The notes beneath the pieces are model-generated. The model was not told the DNA's origin and did no database searches. It saw only the letters and a list, made by a program, of their open reading frames with translations. This document shows positions 51,185 through 58,994 of a DNA stretch of 64,000 bases, piece by piece (within the stretch, counting starts at the first letter, position 1; each line of letters starts with the position of its first letter). Origin of the DNA: Glycomyces sp040645615 (GTDB taxonomy: Bacteria > Actinomycetota > Actinomycetes > Mycobacteriales > Micromonosporaceae); the NCBI RefSeq assembly GCF_040645615.1, contig NZ_JBEYYO010000010.1:62001-126000 (forward strand), given 5' to 3'. The translations under genes were made by a program, and so were the position numbers.

Positions 51185-52276
51185 TCATGGGTGGACTCCT
51201 CGGGCGTAGCGGGGGATTCTCACGGTGGCCTTGGTCCCGGCCCCGGGGGCGGTGTCGAGCCAGAGGCCGTATTCGGGGCCGTACACGGCCCGCAGGCGAC
51301 GGTCCACATTGGCCAGACCGATGCGCCCGGCCCCTTCCCGACTGCCGGTGAGGATGGCCTTGGCGTCGTCCGGTTCCATGCCCGCGCCGTCGTCCTCGAC
51401 CTCGATGACGCACAGGGCCCCTTCGGAGAACCCGCGCACCGCGATGTGGCCGATGCCGGGCCGCGACTCGAAGCCGTGGCGCACCGCGTTCTCCACGATC
51501 GGCTGGACCACCAGGAACGGGATGGGCACGGGCAGGACCTCCGGAGCGATGCGGACGGTGATGTCGAGGCGGTCGTCGAAGCGGGCCCGCTGGAGTTCGA
51601 GGTAGGTCTGGACGGCCTGGAGCTCGTCGGCCACGGTCGCGTAGTCGCCGGTGTTGGCGAACGAGTAGCGCAGGTAGTCGGAGAAGTCGGTGAGCAGCTC
51701 CCGGGCCCGCTCGGGGTCGGTGCGGGTGTGGGCGCTGATCGCGGCGAGGGCGTTGTGCATGAAGTGCGGGGAGATCTGGGCGCGGAGGGTGCGCAGGTCG
51801 GCGGCGGCGATGCGCTCGCGGGAGCGGTCGAGGTCGGCGTGGTCGAGAGCGGTGGCGACGAGGTGGGCGGCCTCGGCGAGCTCGGCGTCCCCCACGTCGC
51901 CGGAGACGAGCAGGCACCCGGCCAGGTCGCCGGAGACCACGAGGGGCGCGGCCCGCAGCGGCGGGGCCGTGACCGGCGAGAGCAGGTCGAGCGTCTCGAC
52001 CAGGAGCCCTTGGGCCGCTTCCGAATCTATGGACCCGGCCACGGCCAGGAGCCGGTCGCAGTCGGCCAGCGCGACCCCTTCGGCGTCGAGGAGCCGGGCC
52101 AGGCGACGGGCCGCGACCTGGACGCCTTTGCCGGACAGGCCGTCAGCGAGCGCTTCGCCGATCTGGCGGGTCAGGCGCAGCGAAGCGAGCGTCGCCGCGC
52201 TTCCCGCGCGCCGACGCTGGCGTTGAGGGGTCAGCCTCGCGGTGCGGAGCGAGGCGTAGATGCGATCGGGGATCAC
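51185..52276 (-). CDS. LytS-like sensor histidine kinase, cytosolic
   Basis: The 363-residue kinase has no membrane helix; residues about 40-170 look like a GAF-type sensor region. The histidine box RAQISPHFMHNALAAISAH and the ATP-binding motifs VENAVRHGF, DDGAGM and GIGLANVDRRL follow. In other bacteria such kinases (BtsS, YpdA) sense pyruvate for transporter control. It is coupled to the LytTR regulator. Confidence 0.9.
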   Translation of the reverse strand: MIPDRIYASLRTARLTPQRQRRRAGSAATLASLRLTRQIGEALADGLSGKGVQVAARRLARLLDAEGVALADCDRLLAVAGSIDSEAAQGLLVETLDLLSPVTAPPLRAAPLVVSGDLAGCLLVSGDVGDAELAEAAHLVATALDHADLDRSRERIAAADLRTLRAQISPHFMHNALAAISAHTRTDPERARELLTDFSDYLRYSFANTGDYATVADELQAVQTYLELQRARFDDRLDITVRIAPEVLPVPIPFLVVQPIVENAVRHGFESRPGIGHIAVRGFSEGALCVIEVEDDGAGMEPDDAKAILTGSREGAGRIGLANVDRRLRAVYGPEYGLWLDTAPGAGTKATVRIPRYARGVHP

Positions 52277-52334
52277 CCGGCAACTGTAACGTGGGGCACA
52301 TTCGCGGGCGAGGTGGCATCGGTTGCCAAGGCGG

Positions 52335-52365
52335 CGCGGGGAGGACTGTTCCAGTCCTCCCCGCG
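52335..52365. terminator. Terminator after the second symporter's kinase gap
   Basis: Stem CGCGGGGAGGACT (52335-52347) pairs with 52353-52365 around GTTCC. It lies just after the ActP-like gene stop on the minus strand. Confidence 0.75.
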
Positions 52366-52372
52366 ACCGTGA

Positions 52373-54055
52373 CTAGTGCTTGGCGGCCCTTTCGGCGCCT
52401 GCACCTGTCAGGGCCCGGACCTGCATGGACGCGAACCGGCTCGGGTTGCTCTCGTTCGAGGTGAGCGTGCCGATGACGGCGCACGCCAGACCGAACGGGA
52501 TGGACACGAGCGCCGGGTTGGTCAGCGGGAACCAGGCGATGTTCACGCCTTCGCCGAGCAGCGAGGAAGGCGTGCTGGAGAACGTGGGCGAGAAGACCAC
52601 CAGCGCGAGGGCGCTGATGAGGCCGCCGTAGATCCCCCAGAGGGCCCCGTTGGTGTTGAACCGCTTCCAGAACAGGCTCAACAGCAGCGTGGGCAGGTTC
52701 GCGGAGGCGGCCACGGCGAACGCGAGTCCGACCAGGAACGCCACGTTGAGGTTCTGCGAGAAGATCGCCAGGACGATCGCGACGGCGCCGACCCCGATGG
52801 AGGCGAACTTGGCGACCTTGACCTCTTGCTGCTCAGTGGCCTTGCCGCGCTTGATGACGCTGTTGTACAGGTCGTGGGCGAACGACGAGGACGCGGCGAT
52901 CACGAGGCCGGACACGGTCGAGAGGATCGCCGCCATCGCCGCGGAGGCGATGATCGCGAGCAGGACCGCGCCGAAGATCGACCCGCCGAAGTCGGTGCCG
53001 ACCGTCTGCGCCAGTTGCGGTGCGGCGGTGTTGCCCGCCGCGTTCTGCGTGACGATCGCGTCGTAGCCGACGATCGCCGCCGCACCGAAGCCGAGCACCA
53101 GCGTCATCAGGTAGAACGAGCCGATGAGGCCGATCGCCCAGTTGATGGAGCGGCGAGCGGTCTTGGCGTCGGGCACGGTGTAGAAGCGGATGAGGATGTG
53201 CGGCAGGCCCGCGGTACCCAGGACCAGGGCGAGGCCCAGGCTCAGGAAGCTGAGCTTGTTCCACATGGTCTGCATCGCGTCGCCGTCGACCTCGACGCCG
53301 TACGTCTGTCCCGGTTCGAGGAAGGCCGTGCCGTGGCCGGACGCGGCGGCGGCCTGGCCGAGCAGTTCGGAGATGTTGAAGTTGTACTTCATCAGCACGA
53401 AGAACACCAGCAGCGCGGCGCCGCCGACGAGGATCACGGCCTGGAAGATCTGGACCCAGGTGTTGCCCTTCATGCCGCCGAAGGCGACGTAGAAGGTCAT
53501 GATGGCGCCCACGAACACGATGCCGGCGATCTTGGCGGTGTCGGCGTCCATGCCCATGAAGGTGTCGCCCTCTTGGATGCCGAGCAGGAGCGCGATGAGC
53601 GCGCCGGTGCCGACCATCTGGGCGAGCAGGTAGAACGTGGAGACGCTGAGGGTGGAGATGGCCGTGGCGGTGCGGACCGGGCGCTGGCGCATCCGGTAGG
53701 AGAGCACGTCGGCCACGGTGAAGCGGCCGGAGTTGCGCAGGAGTTCGGCGATGAGCAGGAGGGCCACGAGCCAGGCGACGAGGAAGCCGATCGAGTAGAG
53801 GAACCCGTCGTAGCCGTAGAGGGCGATGGTCCCGGCGATGCCGAGGAACGAGGCGGCCGACATGTAGTCGGAGGCGATCGCGAACCCGTTCTGCCAGGAC
53901 TTGAAGTTGCGGCCGCCGGAGTGGAAGTCGGCGGTGGTGCTGGTGTAGCGGTGGCCCCAGATCGTGATGAACACGGTCACGAGGGTCATCACGATGACCA
54001 GGAAGAGCGTCAGGTTCCGGGTGGAGTCGTCTCCGGTCTGGGCGAGCAGTTCCAT
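52373..54055 (-). CDS. actP: Cation/acetate symporter ActP-like
   Basis: The 560-residue SSS transporter is close to ActP/MctC types that import acetate, pyruvate or propionate with cations. FHSGGRNFKSWQNGFAIASDYMSAASFLGIAG and GTAGLPHILIRFYTVPDAKTARRS are characteristic. An outer loop near residues 260-280 and about 13 helices are seen. The gene overlaps the DUF485 gene by one base. A terminator follows. Confidence 0.93.
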   Translation of the reverse strand: MELLAQTGDDSTRNLTLFLVIVMTLVTVFITIWGHRYTSTTADFHSGGRNFKSWQNGFAIASDYMSAASFLGIAGTIALYGYDGFLYSIGFLVAWLVALLLIAELLRNSGRFTVADVLSYRMRQRPVRTATAISTLSVSTFYLLAQMVGTGALIALLLGIQEGDTFMGMDADTAKIAGIVFVGAIMTFYVAFGGMKGNTWVQIFQAVILVGGAALLVFFVLMKYNFNISELLGQAAAASGHGTAFLEPGQTYGVEVDGDAMQTMWNKLSFLSLGLALVLGTAGLPHILIRFYTVPDAKTARRSINWAIGLIGSFYLMTLVLGFGAAAIVGYDAIVTQNAAGNTAAPQLAQTVGTDFGGSIFGAVLLAIIASAAMAAILSTVSGLVIAASSSFAHDLYNSVIKRGKATEQQEVKVAKFASIGVGAVAIVLAIFSQNLNVAFLVGLAFAVAASANLPTLLLSLFWKRFNTNGALWGIYGGLISALALVVFSPTFSSTPSSLLGEGVNIAWFPLTNPALVSIPFGLACAVIGTLTSNESNPSRFASMQVRALTGAGAERAAKH

Positions 54056-54411
54056 CAGTCTTCCCTTCCGTAGACGATCTCGTCGTGCAGGGCGTCGGCG
54101 TGGTCGTCGTAATGGCGCGAGGCGTAGCGCGAGTAGGCCCAGGCGATGCCGAACGTGGACACGAACTGGCCGAGGCCGAGCAGGAGCGCGACGTTGATGT
54201 GCCCGAAGAGGACGATGCCCATGAAGTCGCGGGCGTAGGCGGAGAGGAGCACGTACAGCAGGTACCAGCCGAGGAAGCCGAACGTGGCGGGGACGATGAA
54301 CCGGAACAGGCGGCGTTTGAGGTCGACGAAGCGGGGGTCGTCGTGCATCGCGACGAGCTGTTCCTCGGTGACCTCGGGCGGGGGTCCCTCGCGGGTGGGC
54401 GTGTCTGCCAT
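54055..54411 (-). CDS. DUF485 family small membrane protein
   Basis: The 118-residue protein has two membrane helices and the DUF485 pattern: FVDLKRRLFRFIVPATFGFLGWYLLYVLLSAYARDFM then GHINVALLLGLGQFVSTFGIAWAYSRYA. Genes of this type are usually coupled to ActP-like symporters, as here. I choose the ATG at 54411, which has AGGAGG 9 bases upstream. Its function, perhaps as an auxiliary subunit, is not established. Confidence 0.9.
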   Translation of the reverse strand: MADTPTREGPPPEVTEEQLVAMHDDPRFVDLKRRLFRFIVPATFGFLGWYLLYVLLSAYARDFMGIVLFGHINVALLLGLGQFVSTFGIAWAYSRYASRHYDDHADALHDEIVYGRED

Positions 54412-54694
54412 CGGGCCATTCCTCCTTGAAGGGCTTGCCGTGCGGTCGCTGGGCGGCACGGTGACGGGTTTACAAGGAACCTAGGAGGCGCATGAGGCAG
54501 AGAGAAGCATCGATGTGACGCGTGTCGCCGGACCGTCGTCGTCCTGCGGCGAGGGCGCGACGAGGTGCCGGTGAGCGGTCCGCGAACGGGCGACGAACGG
54601 CGTGAGAAGAACTTCTCGCACGAGCGATGAATCCGCTCAACCGGACTCGTCTGCACAGTTGAAGGCGCATTCGACTCTAGGAGCGGTGATACCC

Positions 54695-55114
54695 GTGGCG
54701 ACCAAGATGATCTTCCTGAATCTGCCGGTGGACGACCTCGACCGGGCCCGGGGCTTCTACGAGGCCCTCGACTGGAGCGTCAACCCCGACTTCACCGACG
54801 AGAACGCCGCCTGCGTCGTGGTCGACGACAACATCTGCCTCATGCTGCTGGCCAAGGACTTCTACACCACGTTCGCCGAGCGCCCCATCGCCGACACGCT
54901 GACGTACTCCTCGGCCGCCTACGCGCTGGCCCTGCCCAGCCGCGACGCGGTCGACGACCTCACCGACGCGGCCGTCAAGGCAGGCGGCACCGAGGAGGTC
55001 GTCAAGAACGACCGCCGCGCCCAGGAAGCCGAGATCGGCATGTACGGCCGCACCTTCATCGACCTCGACGGCCACCAATGGGAACCGTTCCACATGCCCT
55101 ACCCCCAAGCCTGA
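54695..55114 (+). CDS. VOC family (glyoxalase-like) protein
   Basis: The 139-residue protein has one VOC domain: MIFLNLPVDDLDRARGFYEAL at the start, a second half with MYGRTFIDLDGHQWEPFHM. Metal ligands could be those in LNLPV, ICLMLL and WEPF, but not all are obvious. The substrate is unknown. Start GTG 54695 is used because the conserved domain begins there; GTG 54686 is also possible. Confidence 0.8.
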   Translation: MATKMIFLNLPVDDLDRARGFYEALDWSVNPDFTDENAACVVVDDNICLMLLAKDFYTTFAERPIADTLTYSSAAYALALPSRDAVDDLTDAAVKAGGTEEVVKNDRRAQEAEIGMYGRTFIDLDGHQWEPFHMPYPQA

Positions 55115-55117
55115 GAC

Positions 55118-55144
55118 CGGCCGCCCCGCAAAGCGAGGCGGCCG
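55118..55144. terminator. Terminator between convergent genes
   Basis: CGGCCGCC (55118-55125) pairs with GGCGGCCG (55137-55144). It ends the VOC gene and lies 7 bp from the next gene's stop. Confidence 0.6.
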
Positions 55145-55150
55145 TCAGGG

Positions 55151-55405
55151 TCAGATCGGTCGGGACGGAGGATCGGTGGGCGGGTCCTGGTTCGGGGGCG
55201 GGGTCCCCGGCTGGAGCGGCGGAGGCGGGGCCTGAGGCGGATGGCCTTGCCACTGCTGCGCGCCGGGCGGCGGGTACGGAGGCGGGTAGGGGTACTGCTT
55301 CTTCTTGCCGGCGTTGGCGACCAGCACCACGGTTACCACGACCGCGGCGATGAGCAGCAGCAGGGCGAGCACGATCAAGAAGTGCCAGGGTTTCAACGCG
55401 CCCAT
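55151..55405 (-). CDS. Small membrane protein with proline-rich tail
   Basis: The 84-residue protein has one membrane helix (WHFLIVLALLLLIAAVVVTVVL, about 7-28), a short basic stretch AGKKK, and a cytosolic or outer proline/glutamine-rich tail. The ATG at 55405 has GGAGG 7 bases upstream, a strong ribosome site. Small proteins of this type are common in actinomycetes. No function is known. Confidence 0.7.
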   Translation of the reverse strand: MGALKPWHFLIVLALLLLIAAVVVTVVLVANAGKKKQYPYPPPYPPPGAQQWQGHPPQAPPPPLQPGTPPPNQDPPTDPPSRPI

Positions 55406-55524
55406 GTCGAGTCCTCCATTCGGGAGCTCAGCGGGAGTAGGGGTCTCGCCGGGTTCTTCCAATCCGGAACCTCCAACGGGGACGGCGGGCGGGCCCGGCG
55501 CTCGCGCGCCGGGCCCTGGACGGG

Positions 55525-56496
55525 TTATTCGCGGTATTCGTTCGGGAGGTCGAAGAGCGGGAAGAGCTTCGGGGTGTCCAGGAAGTAGTTGAGGCCCGAG
55601 ATCTTGCCGCCGGTGAGTTCGAGGATGGTGATGGACCAGGGGAGCCACAGGCCCGGCTCGTCGCTGGGCTTGTAGTGGCCGAAGGCGGGCATGCCGTTGG
55701 CGCCCACGGGGACCAGCTTGGAGTCGCGGCAGGCCGAGCCGGTGGTGAGCATGAAGTGCTCGATCGACTCGTGGCCCTGGACCCACAGCGGGATCGGGGG
55801 CATGGACAGCGAGGCGTCCTGCGTGCACAGTGCGGTGAGGGCCTGCATGTCGTAGGCCTCGAACGCGCTCACGTAGCCGTCGACGATCTTGCGGACCTCG
55901 GCGTCGTCCACGCTGTACTCGTCCTGCGGGGTGGGGTGGACCTTCTCCATGGTGGCCTTCGCCCGCTGGAGCGCACTGTTGACCGAGGCCGGGCTCAGCT
56001 GGAGGGCTTCGGCGGTCTCGGCGGCCGAGAAGCGCAGGACCTCCCGCATGAGCATCACCGCGCGCTGCTTCGCGGGCAGGTGCTGCACGGCCGCCACGAA
56101 CGCCAGGCGCAGCGTGTCCTTGGCCTCGGCGGCCGCGGCCGGGTCGGCGCCGAAGGCCATCGAGTCGGGGATCGGCTCGACCCACATGTAGTCGGGCTCG
56201 GGGGCCGGGAGCGGCGTGCCCGCGTCAGAGGCCGGGGCCAGGTCCATCGGCCGGGCCCGGCGCTGCGGGCCCTTGATCATGTCCAGGCACACGTTCGTGG
56301 TGATCTTGTACAGCCACGAGCGCAGGCTGGAGCGGCCCTCGAAGGAACCGTACGACTTCCAGGCCCTGGTGAAGGCCTCCTGCACGGCGTCCTCGGCCTC
56401 GAACGAGGAGCCGAGCATCCGATAGGCGTACGCGCACAGCTCGCGGCGGTGCGGCTCGAACTCGGCGAGCACCTCGTCATTGAGCACAACGTTCAT
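55525..56496 (-). CDS. ECF sigma factor with SnoaL-like C-terminal domain (SigG/SigX5 type)
   Basis: The 323-residue sigma factor has region 2 at about 20-90 (YAYRMLGSSFEAEDAVQEAFTRAW, WLYKITTNVCLDMI) and region 4 at about 130-185 (LPAKQRAVMLMREVLRFSAAETAEAL). The C-terminal part from about 195 is a SnoaL/NTF2-like domain, as in ECF groups without anti-sigma factors, which regulates activity by an unknown ligand. I choose the ATG at 56496; the GTG at 56514 is weaker. Confidence 0.9.
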   Translation of the reverse strand: MNVVLNDEVLAEFEPHRRELCAYAYRMLGSSFEAEDAVQEAFTRAWKSYGSFEGRSSLRSWLYKITTNVCLDMIKGPQRRARPMDLAPASDAGTPLPAPEPDYMWVEPIPDSMAFGADPAAAAEAKDTLRLAFVAAVQHLPAKQRAVMLMREVLRFSAAETAEALQLSPASVNSALQRAKATMEKVHPTPQDEYSVDDAEVRKIVDGYVSAFEAYDMQALTALCTQDASLSMPPIPLWVQGHESIEHFMLTTGSACRDSKLVPVGANGMPAFGHYKPSDEPGLWLPWSITILELTGGKISGLNYFLDTPKLFPLFDLPNEYRE

Positions 56497-56592
56497 AGGC
56501 ACAGCCTCGCACACCCCACCGACAAAGAGAAGGCCGCGAACCGAAGCGGCCCGGTCCAGGTCGACGGCCCCACGCGAACTCCCTTGTGGCGC

Positions 56593-58620
56593 TTAGCGGT
56601 CCTTGCGGTGCTCGGCCATCCAGCGTTCGAACGCGTCGGCGCTCATGGGCTTGGCGAAGTGCCAGCCCTGTCCCGCGTGGCAGCCCCAGCCCTCGAGCTG
56701 CTTGCGGACCTTCTCGTCCTCGACGCCCTCGGCCACGACCTCGACGTCCAGGGCCCGGCCCAGGTCGATCGTGGTCGAGACGATCGCGGCGTTGTCCGGG
56801 TCGTCGATCAGGGTGGTCACGAAGGACTTGTCGATCTTGATCTCGGTGACCGGGAGGCGCCGCAGGTGCTGCATCGAGGAGAAGCCGGTGCCGAAGTCGT
56901 CGAGGCTGATGCCCACGCCGAGGTCGGAGAGGCGCTGGACGTTGACGACCACGCGCCGCGGGTCGGCCATGAGCGCCGACTCGGTGATCTCCAGTTGGAG
57001 CTTCTCGGCGTCCACCCCGTAGGCGTCGATCCGATCGGTCAGGAAGTCGGTGAACTCGGGCGACTGGAGGTCGCGCACCGAGACGTTCACGGCCATCCGC
57101 AGGTGGTAGCCGGCCTCGTTCCAGGTGCGGAGCTGGCGCAGCGCGATGTCGACGACCCGCTCGGTGAGCATCCGCATCACCGAGGAGTGCTCGGCGGTCT
57201 CGATGATCTCGGCCGGGTTCACCACGCCGCGCTCGGGGTGGTGGTAGCGCAGCAGGGCCTCGGCCCCGATGACTTCGCCGTCGACCAGGCGCACCTGCGG
57301 CTGGTAGAAGAGGTTCACGCCGGGGGCGTCGGGGTGGTCGAGGGCGCGGCGCACGTCGCCCAGGAGCAGCAGCTGCTCGGGCGAGTGGTGGTCGAACTCG
57401 GGGGCGTAGCGGGCGAACATCGAGGCGCGCTGCTTCGACTCGTACATCGCGATGTCGGCGTGGCGGAACAGGGTCTGGAAGTCGGCGCCGTCGTCGGGGA
57501 ACACCGCGATGCCCACCGAGCCGTCCACTTCGAGGCTCGCGTCGCCCAGGACGATCGGGGCGTCCAGGCGGGCCCGGATCTCACGCGCGCATTCGAGCGG
57601 GTCGGTCATGCCGTCCAGTTCGGACCACACGAACGCGAACTCGTCGCCGCCCAGGCGCGCGATGGCCTTCCCGGGGGGCTTGTCGGCGGTGAAGCGCCGC
57701 GAGAGCTCGACCAGGAGCCGGTCGCCGACCTCGTGGCCGAGCGCGGAGTTGACGTCGGCGAAGCGGTCGAGGTCGAGGATGAGCACGGCCACGGCGGTGC
57801 CGGTCTCGGCCCCGTCGGCGAGCTTGCCGTCGACCACCTCCTGGAAGCCCTTGCGGTTGAGCAGGCCGGTGAGCGGATCGTGGTCGGCCTCCTTCTCGCG
57901 ATCGGCCGCGGCCTGGAGGATGCGGTAGACGCTGAAGATCGGGATCGCCGAGGCCGCGACCAGCCACCACGAGGTCATCGCGGCCGTGGCCAGGATCGGC
58001 GCGATCGCGATCTGGGTGGCCCGCAGGGCCCACTCGCTGCGGATCCACTGCCCGAACAGGTCGCCCCAGCCGCCGCCCATGCGCAGGGCCTGCCGAGTCG
58101 CGACCAGGGACGAGCTGGTGAGGGTCCAGACCGTGCCCGCGGCAAGCACGGCGAGCAGCTGGGCCAGTGAAGCGTTCCAAGCCGCGCCGCCGTCGACGGC
58201 GTTCCACACCAGCCAGGCGAGGATGAGCGCGACGCCCTGCTGGGAGATGTTGAAGACCGTGCGCCAGCCGTTGGAGCCGATCTGCATCGAGAGCAGGAGG
58301 ATGGCCCCCGACTGCACGATCAGTGCGGGCAGGAATCCCCAGGTCACCATCGTCGCGAGCACGTAGACGAGGTACATCGAGGCGATCGGCGACATCCACA
58401 GGCCGCCCCAGCGGGTCGGCCGCAGCTCGGCGACCAGGGCCAGCCCCGCGGTCAACCAGAACGCGAAGGGCGCACTGAACCAGCCCCCGTCGGGCGCGCC
58501 CCCGTACGCGGTCACGGCGACGGCACCGACCACCGCGCAGGCGGTGACCAGCGTCATGAAGCCGTAGAAACGGCCTGGATGCTCCCTAGGCGCAGTGTTG
58601 CGCATGAGCGTCGTGGCCAT
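56593..58620 (-). CDS. Membrane GGDEF-EAL cyclic-di-GMP signalling protein
   Basis: The 675-residue protein has about six to seven N-terminal helices (to about 240), then GGDEF and EAL domains. The GGDEF motif is intact (RLGGDEFAFV, near 322). The EAL domain keeps catalytic residues: EALLR near 453, LEITES, DDFGTGFSS near 571, IDKSFV and VAEGVED near 628. It may make and degrade cyclic di-GMP. The ATG at 58620 has GGGAGGAG 6 bases before it. Confidence 0.92.
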   Translation of the reverse strand: MATTLMRNTAPREHPGRFYGFMTLVTACAVVGAVAVTAYGGAPDGGWFSAPFAFWLTAGLALVAELRPTRWGGLWMSPIASMYLVYVLATMVTWGFLPALIVQSGAILLLSMQIGSNGWRTVFNISQQGVALILAWLVWNAVDGGAAWNASLAQLLAVLAAGTVWTLTSSSLVATRQALRMGGGWGDLFGQWIRSEWALRATQIAIAPILATAAMTSWWLVAASAIPIFSVYRILQAAADREKEADHDPLTGLLNRKGFQEVVDGKLADGAETGTAVAVLILDLDRFADVNSALGHEVGDRLLVELSRRFTADKPPGKAIARLGGDEFAFVWSELDGMTDPLECAREIRARLDAPIVLGDASLEVDGSVGIAVFPDDGADFQTLFRHADIAMYESKQRASMFARYAPEFDHHSPEQLLLLGDVRRALDHPDAPGVNLFYQPQVRLVDGEVIGAEALLRYHHPERGVVNPAEIIETAEHSSVMRMLTERVVDIALRQLRTWNEAGYHLRMAVNVSVRDLQSPEFTDFLTDRIDAYGVDAEKLQLEITESALMADPRRVVVNVQRLSDLGVGISLDDFGTGFSSMQHLRRLPVTEIKIDKSFVTTLIDDPDNAAIVSTTIDLGRALDVEVVAEGVEDEKVRKQLEGWGCHAGQGWHFAKPMSADAFERWMAEHRKDR

Positions 58621-58994
58621 ATCGCTCCTCCCACTGCCACGCGGTTCCCCGGTGACGCGCCAGAATCACCGAAGCACGGCCGTGGCCGACTCCTCTGTCA
58701 TATCGCGAATTCCGCTCCCAGACAACGCCGGGGGCACATGCGGCACACTTGTGACCAGGCGCGACATGCTCGTAACAGAAACCGTTGTCCATTCATCGGC
58801 GGCAGGGTCCTCCGGGGTCGATTTCGGACTCGGCGGACCGTTGACGACAAGGGGAACCGGGCCCGAGACACATCGCTCAACACTCACGAGAAGACTCTGC
58901 CCTGAACTAACGAGGGTCCCCCCGCCCCGGAATACGGATCGTTACCGAGTTGTGATCATTCTGGTTCGCTCCCGTCGCCTGGCGGCCCGCGACG
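58621..58994. other. Intergenic region, no gene seen
   Basis: This 374-bp gap separates ligA and the GGDEF-EAL gene, both on the minus strand. It is less GC-rich in places and presumably holds the promoter of the GGDEF-EAL gene. No strong hairpin, riboswitch or credible coding frame was found. Confidence 0.5.

Noticed and set aside
58586..58792. Small 68-residue cysteine-containing frame upstream of the GGDEF-EAL gene
   Set aside because: It overlaps the well-supported start and ribosome site of the GGDEF-EAL gene, and its composition looks random.
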